Assembly (NCBI RefSeq): GCF_014203835.1
Contig: NZ_JACHJW010000001.1
Coordinates: 310,001 to 374,000 of the forward strand
Direction: 5' to 3'
DNA from: Micromonospora polyrhachis
GTDB taxonomy: Bacteria > Actinomycetota > Actinomycetes > Mycobacteriales > Micromonosporaceae
DNA length: 64,000 nt
Shown here: positions 33,363-42,341 of the stretch, piece by piece
How positions within the stretch are numbered: the first letter of the stretch is position 1
How the letters are laid out: each line of letters starts with the position of its first letter
Program-made: the position numbers and the translations under genes
Notes under the pieces: generated by a model
What the model saw: only the letters and a program-made list of their open reading frames with translations
The model's database searches: none
Told to the model about the DNA's origin: nothing

Positions 33363-33950
33363 ATGGTTCCCATCCACCCCCAGCCATGTCCGGGCGAGCC
33401 GGACCGGGTGCGCTGGATCATCCCCGCCGGCCTGCTGAGCGTCACCGGTGCCGTCGCGGCGGCCCCGGTGCCACTGGCGACGCTGTTGGCCGACGGTACC
33501 CTCGCCGAGATCGTGGTGGAGCCCGCTGCGGTAATGACCCGGCTCGGCCACGGCCGCAGCTGGTCCACCGACGCTCCCCGGGTACGCACCGCGATCCACG
33601 CGGCCCTTGAGGAGCCCGCCGGGTGGATCGCGGCGAACGAACCCGACAGCTCCGGAGTCGACGCCCTGCTGTACCCGGTGGTCCAGGGGCTGCTGGACGG
33701 AGCGGTCGGTCAGTATGCCCGTTCCCACGGCGGCCGGATCGACCTGGTCGACGTGCGCGACGGCGTCGTCACCGTCCGCCTCACCGGCACCTGCCACGGT
33801 TGTCCCGCCGCCCACCTGACCCTGCGTCACCGTCTGGAACGCGACCTGCGCCGGTGGTATCCCGCTGTGCGTGTGGTGGACGCTGGACGGGCACCGGTTG
33901 ACCGGCGCGCCCCGCGGTCGGACGACGCGCCCGTGCTCAGGCGGCGGTGA
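33363..33950 (+). CDS. NifU-like (Fe-S scaffold) domain protein
   Basis: A 195-residue protein whose C-terminal part (about 95-170) is a NifU-like domain with the cluster-binding CxxC in TCHGCPAAH. The N-terminal 90 residues resemble the Scaffold/Nfu N-terminal region, with PVPLATLLADGTLAEIVVEP. It starts 7 bases after feoB and belongs to the same operon, replacing the small FeoC-type protein seen elsewhere. A role in loading iron into Fe-S clusters or in sensing iron for Feo is an inference from position. Its 3' end overlaps the convergent methyltransferase gene by 14 bases. Confidence 0.75.
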   Translation: MVPIHPQPCPGEPDRVRWIIPAGLLSVTGAVAAAPVPLATLLADGTLAEIVVEPAAVMTRLGHGRSWSTDAPRVRTAIHAALEEPAGWIAANEPDSSGVDALLYPVVQGLLDGAVGQYARSHGGRIDLVDVRDGVVTVRLTGTCHGCPAAHLTLRHRLERDLRRWYPAVRVVDAGRAPVDRRAPRSDDAPVLRRR

Positions 33951-34545
33951 GCAGGGCGACCAGGAAGTCCGAGTCGGGTGTGTAGGGGCGCACGTCCCAG
34001 GTACTCAACAGGAGGTCCGGTGCCAGGCGCGCGGCCTTCGCGTCGGTGAGGAACTCGTCGTACCCGTAGCCGCGTCCGGTGCCGAATCCGACGGCGACCC
34101 GGCCGCCGTCGGCCAGGTGGGCACGGAAGCGGCAGAGGATCTCCCGCCGGGTGGACGGGGCCACGAAGGTCATCACGTTGCCGGCGCAGACGATCACGTC
34201 GAAGCCGGCCGGGACGCCGGCCGAGGGCAGGTCCAGCTCGCTGAGGTCACCCACCAGCCAGGTCGGCCCGGGATGGGCGGCCTGGGCCTCGGCGATCAGC
34301 TCGGGGTCCAGGTCGACCCCGACCACCTGGTGCCCGGCCGCCGCGAGGTGCGCGCCCACTCGCCCGGTGCCGCAGCCGGCATCGAGGATCCGCGCGCCGC
34401 GCGGCACCATCGCGTCCACCAGCCGGGCTTCACCGGCCAGGTCGGCACCGCGCGCGGCCAGGTTCCGGAACCGCTGGATGTACCAGCGCGAGTGGCTGGG
34501 GTCTTCGGCGATCTTGCGTAGCCAGAGATTCTCCGTGGCCTTCAT
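33937..34545 (-). CDS. Class I SAM-dependent methyltransferase
   Basis: A 202-residue protein with the Rossmann-fold SAM motifs: ILDAGCGTGRVGAHLA (motif I), VVGVDLDPE (motif II) and a motif-III-like region DVIVCAGNVMTFV. This set is typical of small Methyltransf_25-type enzymes. The acceptor substrate is unknown. The ATG at 34545 has GGAA-type sequence upstream. It lies downstream of and same-strand as the AhpD-like gene, with a 42-base gap. Confidence 0.8.
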   Translation of the reverse strand: MKATENLWLRKIAEDPSHSRWYIQRFRNLAARGADLAGEARLVDAMVPRGARILDAGCGTGRVGAHLAAAGHQVVGVDLDPELIAEAQAAHPGPTWLVGDLSELDLPSAGVPAGFDVIVCAGNVMTFVAPSTRREILCRFRAHLADGGRVAVGFGTGRGYGYDEFLTDAKAARLAPDLLLSTWDVRPYTPDSDFLVALLTAA

Positions 34546-34587
34546 CCGATTCCTTCCGTGGAAACCCGGTCGCAGGCGGGAAGGATC

Positions 34588-34908
34588 TCACACCGCCTCG
34601 GTGACTTCCTCGATCCAGCCCAGCGCGGCGATCGCGGTGGGAAACCCGCAGGTGGTGATGGCGGCGAGGGCGACCGCGTGGATCTCGTCGGGCGTGGCTC
34701 CGTGCTGGAGGGCCTTGCGGACGTTGGATCGCACGGCCCCCTGGGCCTCGGCACCGATCGCCATCGCCAGCTTGATCAACCGGTCGGTCTTCTCGTCGAA
34801 CGGATTACGGTCCCGGATCGTGCGTGCCAACGCGCCCTGCGCCTCCGCGACGTCCGGGAAGCGTTCCTGGAACTGCCGGTAGATGCCCGGCAGGTAGTCG
34901 TTCTCCAT
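34588..34908 (-). CDS. Carboxymuconolactone decarboxylase/AhpD-like protein
   Basis: A 106-residue helical protein of the CMD family (GALARTIRDRNPFDEKTDRLIKLAMAIG, then HAVALAAITTCGFPTAIAA; landmarks only). It lacks the CxxC redox pair of AhpD, having a single Cys in TTCGFP. Peroxidase activity is therefore doubtful and the function is unknown. The ATG at 34908 has AAGGGGA upstream. It lies just downstream of narI on the same strand, separated by a tandem repeat. Confidence 0.75.
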   Translation of the reverse strand: MENDYLPGIYRQFQERFPDVAEAQGALARTIRDRNPFDEKTDRLIKLAMAIGAEAQGAVRSNVRKALQHGATPDEIHAVALAAITTCGFPTAIAALGWIEEVTEAV

Positions 34909-34952
34909 CTGGTCCCCTTGAGTAGGCACCCGCATACGTTAGCCAGGGCACC

Positions 34953-35020
34953 GTGGCCACGCTGCTGGAGCGGAACAATCAGCGTCGTGGCCACGGTGCT
35001 GGAGCGGAACAATCAGCGTC
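34953..35020. repeat. Two-copy 34-base tandem repeat between narI and the CMD gene
   Basis: Units at 34953-34986 and 34987-35020 differ by one base (GTGGCCACG/C at the start). The second unit runs into the narI stop codon, so the narI 3' end appears to have been created or extended by the duplication. Each unit begins with the palindrome GTGGCCAC. Confidence 0.85.
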
Positions 35021-35765
35021 ATCGTCCGGATGACACGGGCCGGCGCTCGGCGTCCCGGACTGCGGCGGGCGTCGGGGCCGCGACCGGGGCTGGGCCACGG
35101 CGACCCCGGTAGACGACGTACGGGCGCCACAGATACGCCAGCGGCGCGGACCAGACGTGCACCAGCCGGGTGAACGGCCAGAGCGCGAGGAGAAGGAAGC
35201 CGCTGATGGCGTGCAGCTGGTAGACCAACGGTGCCCCGGCCATCAGCTCGGTGTGTGGTTGGAACCAGAAGATGCCACGGAACCAGACGGCGATCGTGGC
35301 CCGGTAGTCGTAGCCGCCGCCGAAGATGTTCTCCCCCACCACGGCGACCATGCCGAGGACGGCAATGACGGCGAGGAAGGTGTAGAGCACCTGGTCCATC
35401 ACGGTGGTCTTGCGCCGGACCCGGCCGTTGACGAAGCGGCGGGCGATCAGCAGCGCGAGCCCCGCGATGAGCATGATGCCGGTGACCGAGCCGGCCGAGA
35501 CCGCCACCAGGTGGTAGGTGTGCTCGGAGATGCCGACCGCCTCGGTGAGCGACGCCGGTATCACCAGGCCGAGGACGTGACCGCCGAGGACGCCGAGCAC
35601 GCCGAGGTGGAACAGCGGCGAGCCGAGGCGCAGCAGGCGGTTCTCCAACAGTTGGCTGGTGTGGGTGGTCCAGCCGAACTGGTCGTGCCGCCAGCGCCAG
35701 ACGTGCCCGGCGATGAAGACCGCGAGGCAGATGTACGGGAGCACGACCCAGAGCAGCGTGGTCAT
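35019..35765 (-). CDS. narI: Respiratory nitrate reductase gamma subunit (cytochrome b)
   Basis: A 248-residue membrane cytochrome b with five helices. Histidines in FIAGHVWRWRHD, GSPLFHLGVL, LGGHVLGL and LVYQLHAISG provide the usual heme ligands. It takes electrons from the quinol pool and passes them to NarH. The C-terminal 25 residues are Pro/Ala/Arg-rich and end where a tandem repeat begins. Its start overlaps the narJ stop (ATGA). Confidence 0.92.
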   Translation of the reverse strand: MTTLLWVVLPYICLAVFIAGHVWRWRHDQFGWTTHTSQLLENRLLRLGSPLFHLGVLGVLGGHVLGLVIPASLTEAVGISEHTYHLVAVSAGSVTGIMLIAGLALLIARRFVNGRVRRKTTVMDQVLYTFLAVIAVLGMVAVVGENIFGGGYDYRATIAVWFRGIFWFQPHTELMAGAPLVYQLHAISGFLLLALWPFTRLVHVWSAPLAYLWRPYVVYRGRRGPAPVAAPTPAAVRDAERRPVSSGR

Positions 35766-36439
35766 CGTGAGGCCTCCGCGAAGGAGCAGGAAGGGTACGG
35801 GGCGAGGTGGGTGTCGTGCAGGTCGGGACCGGCGCCGATGCTGTCCAGGCCGACGGTTTCGACCGGTGGCCCGTCGATGGCGAGTGCCGCGATGGCGGCC
35901 CGGTCCTCCTCGGTCAGTTCGGGAAGCATCGAGCAGACCGCGTCGAGCAGGAGTCGGTACGGTGTGCCGGAGTCGGTCAGCGCGGCGCGCAGCAGTTCGA
36001 TGCCCTGCCGGTGCTGGCGCAGCGGGGCCTCGCCGTCGCCGGGTCCGACCATGGCGGCAAACTCCAGGACGACCGGCAGCAGGTCGGGTAGTTCGCCGTC
36101 GGCGAGCCGCAGCCCGTGTGCGCGGTACCGCTGTTTGAGCACGAGCAGTGCCATGCCTCGCTTGCGGGTGTCGCCGTGCAGGTAGTAGGTGAGGTAGAGA
36201 CCGCTGCGGCGGCGCAGGTCGAAGGTCTGTACGTACTCCCGCTGGACGTCGATCAGCGGGGCGGCCAGCAGCCAGTCGAGGAACTCCCCGACCTGGGCGC
36301 GTACCGTCGGGTCTTCGAGGTCGGCGGCGGCCGCGCGCAGCTCCCGACCGGCGTCCAGCAGCTCCGCGTCGGGGTAGCCGAGCAGCAGCGAGACCAGACT
36401 GAAGCTCCGGGCCCGGTCGGCCGGGGTTGTGGCGATCAT
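35762..36439 (-). CDS. narJ: Nitrate reductase assembly chaperone
   Basis: A 225-residue protein of the NarJ/TorD-like family, mostly alpha-helical. It has the typical YVQTFDLRRRSGLYLTYYLHGDTRKRG region (landmarks FDLRRR and YLTYYLHGDTRKRG), conserved in NarJ proteins. It binds apo-NarG during molybdenum cofactor insertion and is not part of the final complex. Four-base overlaps with narH and narI indicate one message. Confidence 0.9.
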   Translation of the reverse strand: MIATTPADRARSFSLVSLLLGYPDAELLDAGRELRAAAADLEDPTVRAQVGEFLDWLLAAPLIDVQREYVQTFDLRRRSGLYLTYYLHGDTRKRGMALLVLKQRYRAHGLRLADGELPDLLPVVLEFAAMVGPGDGEAPLRQHRQGIELLRAALTDSGTPYRLLLDAVCSMLPELTEEDRAAIAALAIDGPPVETVGLDSIGAGPDLHDTHLAPYPSCSFAEASR

Positions 36440-38028
36440 GAGTGTCCCCGCAGCGGGTTGAGTGCGAGCCCGCGCCGGCCGTCGGTACGCCGGAACAGGC
36501 CGGAATCCGCGTTGGTGCCCCCGTTGAGGTGGAACTGCTCGCTCATCCCCGGGCCGCCCTCGCAGTCCAGCGAGCAGTCGCCGTGTGCGGCGGCCTGCGC
36601 CTCCAGGGCGGCGGCGTCCTTGGCGTGTGCGGCCGGGATCACGTACCGCTCGTCGTACTTAGCGATCGCCAGCAGGCGATACATCTCCTCGACCTGGTCG
36701 GCGGTCATACCGATGCCGTCCAGCAGCTCCTGTGCGACGGTGCCGTCGAGGGTGCGGGCCCGCATGTAGGAGCGCATCGCGGCAAGCTTCATCAGCACAC
36801 CGGCGGCCACCTCGGCGTCGCCCGCAGTGAAGAGTTCGGCCAGGTACTCGACCGGGATGCGCAGCTCACGGATGGTGTGGAAGACGTCGTCGGCGTCGGC
36901 GTCGTCGCGGCCCGCCTGACCGACGGCATCCAGCACCGGCGACAGCGGTGGCACGTACCAGACCATCGGCAGGGTGCGGTACTCCGGGTGCAGCGGCAGC
37001 GCGATGCGGTACTCGGAGATCAGCTTCCAGATCGGGGAGCGCTTCGCCGCGTCGATCCACTCGTCCGGCATGCCAGCGTCCCGGGCGGCGCGCTCCACGG
37101 CCGGGTCGTGCGGGTCGAGGAAGACCGCACGCTGGGCGTCCAGCAGGTCGTGCTCGTCCTCGACGGAGGCGGCGGCGAGCACCGCGTCCTCGTCGTAGAA
37201 GACGATGCCCAGATACCGCAGGCGGCCGACGCAGGTCTCCGAGCAGATGGTCGGCTGCCCCGCCTCGATGCGCGGGTAGCACAGGGTGCACTTCTCCGCC
37301 TTGCCCGTGGCGTGATTGACGTAGACCTTCTTGTACGGGCAGGCCGACACGCACATCCGCCACCCACGGCAGCGGTCCTGGTCGACCAGGACGATGCCGT
37401 CCTCCTCGCGCTTGTACATGGCGCCGGAGGGGCAGGCGGAGACGCAGGCCGGGTTGAGGCAGTGCTCGCAGATGCGAGGTAGGTAGAACATGAAGGTCTT
37501 CTCGAACTCGAACTTGACCTTCGCGGCGGCCTCGGCGGGCATCTTCGCCAGGTTCGGGTCACCGTCGGCGCGCTCGTGCGCCCCACCGAGCGAGTCCTCC
37601 CAGTTGGCACCCCAGGTGACTGCCATCGGCTCACCGGTCAGCGCCGAGTACGGCCGCTTCACCGGGGTGTCCTTCAGACCGGCCGGGGCGTTGACCAGGA
37701 TGTCCTTGTCGAAGGTGGCCGGCTCGTAGTAGTCGTCGATGGTCGGCAGATCCGGGTTGGCGAAGATGCGGCTGAGGCGCTTGGCCCGGCCGCCGGAGCG
37801 CAGCACCAGACGGCCCTTCCCGTCCAGCCGCCAGCCGCCCCGCCAGCGTTCCTGGTCCTCGTAGTGCTTCGGGTAGCCGATGCCTGGCTTCGTCTCGACG
37901 TTGTTGAACCAGACGTACTCGGTGCCCTCCCGGTTGGTCCAGGTCTGCTTACACGTCACCGAGCAGGTGTGGCACCCGATGCACTTGTCCAGGTTCATCA
38001 CCATTGCTACCTGGGCACGGATTTTCAT
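36436..38028 (-). CDS. narH: Nitrate reductase beta subunit (Fe-S)
   Basis: A 530-residue electron-transfer subunit. Its cysteine groups are complete: CIGCHTCSVTCKQTW at the N-terminus, CEHCLNPACVSACPSGAM in the middle, then CRGWRMCVSACPYKK and CTLCYPR...CSETC. The Trp in CRGWRMC marks the [3Fe-4S] site, as in E. coli NarH. The ATG at 38028 shares a base with the narG stop (TGATG) and has GGAG upstream. The C-terminus has an extra Gly/Asn-rich tail. Confidence 0.93.
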   Translation of the reverse strand: MKIRAQVAMVMNLDKCIGCHTCSVTCKQTWTNREGTEYVWFNNVETKPGIGYPKHYEDQERWRGGWRLDGKGRLVLRSGGRAKRLSRIFANPDLPTIDDYYEPATFDKDILVNAPAGLKDTPVKRPYSALTGEPMAVTWGANWEDSLGGAHERADGDPNLAKMPAEAAAKVKFEFEKTFMFYLPRICEHCLNPACVSACPSGAMYKREEDGIVLVDQDRCRGWRMCVSACPYKKVYVNHATGKAEKCTLCYPRIEAGQPTICSETCVGRLRYLGIVFYDEDAVLAAASVEDEHDLLDAQRAVFLDPHDPAVERAARDAGMPDEWIDAAKRSPIWKLISEYRIALPLHPEYRTLPMVWYVPPLSPVLDAVGQAGRDDADADDVFHTIRELRIPVEYLAELFTAGDAEVAAGVLMKLAAMRSYMRARTLDGTVAQELLDGIGMTADQVEEMYRLLAIAKYDERYVIPAAHAKDAAALEAQAAAHGDCSLDCEGGPGMSEQFHLNGGTNADSGLFRRTDGRRGLALNPLRGHS

Positions 38029-41000
38029 CAGTACTCCACCTCCTGCGTGCGACGGCGGATCACGGTGATCTCGTCGCGCTGGCTGCCGATCGGGCCGTAG
38101 TAGTTGAAGGCATACGTGAACTGGGCGTGTCCACCCGCGAGGTGGGTGGGCTTGACCAGCAGCCGGGTCATCGAGTTGTGATAGCCGCCACGCCGGCCGC
38201 TCTTCTCCGCCTTGGGCACGTTGACCGTGCGTTCCGGCGAGTGGTACTGGAAGACCGTGCCCTCGGGCATCCGGTGGCTGACCACCGCCCGGGCGACGAT
38301 GACACCGTTGCGGTTGTGCGCCTCGACCCAGTCGTTGTCGCGTACGCCGACCTTCTCGGCGTCCTCGACGCTCATCCAGACCACCGGGCCGCCCCGCGAC
38401 AGCGCCAACATCAACTCGTTGTCGTGGTACATCGAGTGGATCGACCACTTCGCGTGCGGGGTGAGGAAGCGTACGGTCACTCCGCCGTCGACGACCTCCC
38501 CCGGCTTACCGAAGTTGCGCGCCACGTTCAGCGGCGGCCGGAAGGCCGGCAGCTGCTCGCCCAGCTCCGCCACCCAGTCGTGTTCGAGGAAGAAGTGCTG
38601 CCGACCGGTGATCGTGTGCCAGGGCTTGAGCCGCTCGACGTTGAGGGTGAACGGCGAGTAGCGACGTCCCCCCTTCTCCGACCCCGACCATTCCGGGCTG
38701 GTGAAGACCGGCTGCGGTGCCCGCTGCGTGTCCGGGTACGTGATCCGGTCGTTCTCGTGCCCGGCGATCAGGTCGGCGAACGCCTGGCCGGTCTGCTTCT
38801 CCAGGACCTCGAAGCCGGCCGCCGACACCCGGCCGTTGGTGGTGCCGGAGAGCGCCAGGATCGCCTCGCACATGCGGTCGGCGGTGGCCAGCGACGGCCG
38901 TCCTGCGCACGGCCCGTCGGGGATGACCCCGTTCTGGTGCCGCAGGTACTCCAGCTCGGCGGTGACGTTGACGGTCAGCGCCTTGGTGGTGGTGCCCAGC
39001 TTGTCGAGCAGCGGGCCGACCGCGCGCATCCTCGCACCGATCTGCGTGTAGTCCCGCTCGATCTCGACGAGCTTCGGCATGGTGGAGCCGGGTACCGGCT
39101 CGCACTCGCCCGCCTTCCAGTCCCGCACCCGGCCGCTCGGCGTGGCCAACTCGTCGGGAGTGTCGTGCTGCAGCGGCGCGGCCAGCACGTCGCGGCGCAC
39201 CCCCAGGTGGGTCACGGCCAGCTCGCTGACCTTGTCGGCCAGGGCCAGGAAGGTGTCGTAGTCGGTGTGCGCGTCAGCGGGCGGCTCGACCGCCGGGCTG
39301 AACGCGTGCACGAACGGGTGCATGTCCGTGGTGGAGATGTCGTGCTTCTCGTACCAGGTGGCAGCGGGCAACACCACGTCGGAGTGCAGGCCGCTGTTGG
39401 TCATCCGGAAGTCGATCGAGGTGAGCAGATCGAGCTTGCCCGTCGGCGCCTCCTCACGCCAGGCCACGTCGCGGGGACGTTGGTCCGGCTCGCACTCGGT
39501 CGCGCTGGCCAACCAATCCACGCCGAGCAGGTGCCGCATGAAGTACTCGTTGCCCTTGCCCGAAGAGCCGAGCAGGTTGGCCCGCCACAGGGTCAGGCAG
39601 CGCGGGAAGTTCGCCGGGTCGTCCGGGTCCTCGGCCACACCCCGCAGCCGGCCGGCCTTCAGCTCGGCGACGATGTGCTGCTGCACGCTCACCCCGGCCG
39701 CCGCCGCCTCGTCGGTCAGATCGAGGGGGTTGCGGTTGAAGGCGGGATGGCCGGGGCTCCAGCCCATCCGCTGCGCGGCGGCAATGGTGTCGGCGAAGGT
39801 CATGCCGGTCAGCCGACCGGTGCCCAGCGGCGAGGCGAGTTCGTCGGCCGGGACCGGCTCGTACCGCCACTGGTCCGTGTGCAGGTACCAGAACGGGGTG
39901 CTGGCCTGGAACCGCGGCGGCCGGTGCCAGTCGAGGGCGAAGGACATGTGCTGTTGGCCGGTGATCGGCCGAGCCTTCTCCTGCCCGACGTAGTGCGCCC
40001 AGCCGCCGCCGTTGACGCCCTGGCAACCGGTCAGGGTGACCAGCGAGATGAAGGCGCGGTAGGTCATGTCGGAGTGGAACCACTGGTTCGCACCGGCACC
40101 CAGCACGATCATCGAGCGACCCTCGCTGCGCTCGGCGTTGCGGGCGAACTCCCGGCCGATACGGGCGGCCAGCTCGGCCGGAACGCCGGTGATGCGCTCC
40201 TGCCAGGCCGGGGTGTTCGGGGCGTCCGCGTCGTCGTACCCGGTGGGCCAGTCGCCCGGCAGGTCGCCGCTGCGCACGCCGTACTGCGCCATGAGCAGGT
40301 CGTAGACCGAGGTGACCAGGTGCTCGCCGACGCGCCTGACCGGCACGCCGCGGCGCATGGTGGCTCCGCCCTCCGTCTCGCCGACGTCGAAGCGGGCCAG
40401 GTCGACCTCCACCGCTTCGTCGCTGTGGCCAAGCAGCCCCAGCGCCGGGACCACGTCACCGAGGTCGAGGTTCCAGCTGCCCGCGTTGGCCTCGCCGTAA
40501 CGGAAGCCGAGCGACCCGTTGGGCACCACCAGTTCTCCGGTGCGCTCGTCGACCAGCACGGTCTTGTGCGTGCCGTTCGCCTCGCCCAGGTCGGCGGCGG
40601 TCAGGAAGCGGTCCGCGGTCCAGGCGCCGGTCGCGGTCTCGCGGAGGGTGACCAGGAAGGGCAGGTCGGTGTACCGGCGGACGTAGTTGGTGAAGTACGG
40701 CACCTGCCGGTCCCGGAAGAACTCGGCCAGCACGACGTGCCCCATCGCCATCGCCAGCGCGCCGTCGGTACCCGGGTGCGGTGCCAGCCAGTCGTCGGCG
40801 AACTTGACGTTGTCGGCATAGTCCGGGCTCACCGCGACGACCTTCGTGCCCTTGTACCGGGCCTCCGCCAGGAAGTGCGCATCCGGCGTACGCGTCACCG
40901 GGATGTTCGAGCCCCACATCATCAGGTACGTGGCGTTCCACCAGTCGCCGGCCTCGGGCACGTCGGTCTGGTCACCCCAGATCTGCGGGGAGGCGATGGG

Positions 41001-41729
41001 CAGGTCGGCGTACCAGTCGTAGAAGCTCAGCAGGGTGCCGCCGAGCAGGGCGTGGTAGCGGGTGCCGGCGGCGAAGGAGGCCATCGACATCGCGGGGATC
41101 GGCGAGAAGCCCACGACCCGGTCCGGACCGTACTTCTTCGTGGTGTAGACGTGGGCGGCGGCGACCATGGTGGTCACCTCGTCCCAGGTGGCGCGAACGA
41201 AGCCGCCGCGCCCCCGCTGGGTCTTGTAGGAGCGCGCCTTGAGCGGGGTCTCCACGATGTCGGCCCAGGCCAGCACCGGGTCGCCCAGGCGCCGGAGCCC
41301 CTCACGGAACATCTCGGCCAGCACACCCCGCACGTACGGGTGCCGGACCCGGGAGGGCGAATACTCGTACCAGGAGAACGAGGCACCGCGCGGGCAGCCA
41401 CGCGGCTCGTAGTCCGGCGAATCCGGCCCGGTCGTCGGGTAGTCGGTCGCCTGATGCTCCCAGGTGATCAACCCGTCCTTCACGAAGACGTTCCAGGAGC
41501 AGGAACCGGTGCAGTTGACCCCGTGGGTCGACCGGACCACCCGGTCATAACGCCAGCGGTCCCGGTAGAACGCGTCCCACGCGTTGCCGTCCATCTGGTG
41601 CAGGGTGCGCCCGTGGTCGCCGACGGTCTCGCGGGTCAGGAAACGCCGCGTGGCCAGCAGTGGTGCCACGCCGGGAACCTGATCCATCGCGGGCGTCCGG
41701 GCTGCGTCCGACGGGCGTTGTGCTGACAC
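38028..41729 (-). CDS. narG: Nitrate reductase alpha subunit (molybdenum)
   Basis: A 1233-residue catalytic subunit that reduces nitrate to nitrite on the cytoplasmic side. The N-terminal [4Fe-4S] motif has His as first ligand (HGVNCTGSCSW). The Mo-bisMGD domains follow, with YDWYADLPIASPQIWG and GANQWFHSDMTYR typical of actinobacterial NarG. The length is normal. It is the first gene of narGHJI. The GTG start has TAGGAG 6 bases upstream. No nitrate transporter (narK) and no intact response regulator are seen next to it. Confidence 0.93.
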   Translation of the reverse strand: MSAQRPSDAARTPAMDQVPGVAPLLATRRFLTRETVGDHGRTLHQMDGNAWDAFYRDRWRYDRVVRSTHGVNCTGSCSWNVFVKDGLITWEHQATDYPTTGPDSPDYEPRGCPRGASFSWYEYSPSRVRHPYVRGVLAEMFREGLRRLGDPVLAWADIVETPLKARSYKTQRGRGGFVRATWDEVTTMVAAAHVYTTKKYGPDRVVGFSPIPAMSMASFAAGTRYHALLGGTLLSFYDWYADLPIASPQIWGDQTDVPEAGDWWNATYLMMWGSNIPVTRTPDAHFLAEARYKGTKVVAVSPDYADNVKFADDWLAPHPGTDGALAMAMGHVVLAEFFRDRQVPYFTNYVRRYTDLPFLVTLRETATGAWTADRFLTAADLGEANGTHKTVLVDERTGELVVPNGSLGFRYGEANAGSWNLDLGDVVPALGLLGHSDEAVEVDLARFDVGETEGGATMRRGVPVRRVGEHLVTSVYDLLMAQYGVRSGDLPGDWPTGYDDADAPNTPAWQERITGVPAELAARIGREFARNAERSEGRSMIVLGAGANQWFHSDMTYRAFISLVTLTGCQGVNGGGWAHYVGQEKARPITGQQHMSFALDWHRPPRFQASTPFWYLHTDQWRYEPVPADELASPLGTGRLTGMTFADTIAAAQRMGWSPGHPAFNRNPLDLTDEAAAAGVSVQQHIVAELKAGRLRGVAEDPDDPANFPRCLTLWRANLLGSSGKGNEYFMRHLLGVDWLASATECEPDQRPRDVAWREEAPTGKLDLLTSIDFRMTNSGLHSDVVLPAATWYEKHDISTTDMHPFVHAFSPAVEPPADAHTDYDTFLALADKVSELAVTHLGVRRDVLAAPLQHDTPDELATPSGRVRDWKAGECEPVPGSTMPKLVEIERDYTQIGARMRAVGPLLDKLGTTTKALTVNVTAELEYLRHQNGVIPDGPCAGRPSLATADRMCEAILALSGTTNGRVSAAGFEVLEKQTGQAFADLIAGHENDRITYPDTQRAPQPVFTSPEWSGSEKGGRRYSPFTLNVERLKPWHTITGRQHFFLEHDWVAELGEQLPAFRPPLNVARNFGKPGEVVDGGVTVRFLTPHAKWSIHSMYHDNELMLALSRGGPVVWMSVEDAEKVGVRDNDWVEAHNRNGVIVARAVVSHRMPEGTVFQYHSPERTVNVPKAEKSGRRGGYHNSMTRLLVKPTHLAGGHAQFTYAFNYYGPIGSQRDEITVIRRRTQEVEY

Positions 41730-41752
41730 GGCGGTCTCCTACGTGGCAACGG

Positions 41753-41773
41753 CGACGACCGGTCGGGTCGTCG
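41753..41773 (-). promoter_or_regulatory. Hairpin in the narG leader
   Basis: A perfect 8-bp stem (41753-41760 with 41766-41773) with a 5-base loop lies 24-44 bases upstream of the narG GTG, close to its ribosome site. It could affect translation or message stability. No FNR-type TTGAT-N4-ATCAA site was seen upstream. Confidence 0.4.
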
Positions 41774-42061
41774 GTGCCAGGCAGGTGGCACACCCCCATA
41801 GTCCTCAGGTAATGGATGGTTTTCGGGTGCCCTTGGCCCTCTATCGGGTGGGACCAAGGCCCCGATTCGGGCGGGTACTTCCGGACCAGGCGGATCGGCC
41901 GCCTAACCTGCCCTGCCCCGACCCTGGCGTAATGGGTCGGGTTGCGCGGTCGTACGCCCTCCTGAGCTTGGCGTCCCGTTCGTCCCCGGTCGTCGCAATC
42001 TTGCCTCGTCGCAGCCCAAGACCTGATCCGATACGTCCGCGTACGCAGGACGGCACGAGGT
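41774..42061. other. Intergenic DNA upstream of narG with no recognised gene
   Basis: This stretch has no frame with recognisable homology on either strand. It should contain the narG promoter, but no convincing -35/-10 pair or FNR/NarL-type site was found. The segments further upstream are gene remnants, described separately. Confidence 0.5.
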
Positions 42062-42193
42062 GTGCCTGGCGATCGGAGGCAAAGGCCAGTGCGGAACAAC
42101 ACCCGCCGCCGGCATTCCACCCTGGGCTACCTCAGCCCCGCCGTCTACGAAGCCACCGTCTATCCCAGCGACTCAACCAGCAGGATAGCGTGA
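42062..42193 (+). pseudogene. IS3-family transposase remnant (C-terminal tail)
   Basis: One forward frame reads NNTRRRHSTLGYLSPAVYEA and then stops at 42191-42193. This matches the conserved C-terminus of IS3-group OrfB transposases (YNxxRRHSxLGYLSPxxYE). Only about 35-45 residues remain, with no start and no catalytic DDE core, so it is a fragment. It records a past insertion or deletion next to the nar operon. Confidence 0.65.
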
Positions 42194-42223
42194 AACCACC
42201 CCATCGTCCGCGCACCCGATGTC

Positions 42224-42303
42224 TCAGGTCACCAGACCGCGCCGGTGGGCGTAGACCACCGCCTGCACGCGGTCGCGCAGGTCGAGTCGTTCGTGGCTCT
42301 GGC
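42224..42303 (-). pseudogene. LuxR/NarL-type response regulator remnant (C-terminal helix)
   Basis: The minus strand reads HERLDLRDRVQAVVYAHRRGLVT followed by a stop (shown in parts: LDLRDRVQAVVYAH and RRGLVT). This is the last helix of a LuxR-type DNA-binding domain, as in NarL-family regulators. Upstream codons show no further similarity, so only about 25 residues survive. Next to narGHJI it may be what is left of a nitrate/redox regulator, though that link is inference. Confidence 0.6.
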
Positions 42304-42341
42304 CCGAGTGATCCGCTTGCCGGGTGGCTGACAATTGAGCG

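Noticed and set aside
38004-41726. 1240-codon open frame opposite narG
   Set aside because: Same antisense artefact; narG on the minus strand has complete Fe-S and molybdopterin motifs.
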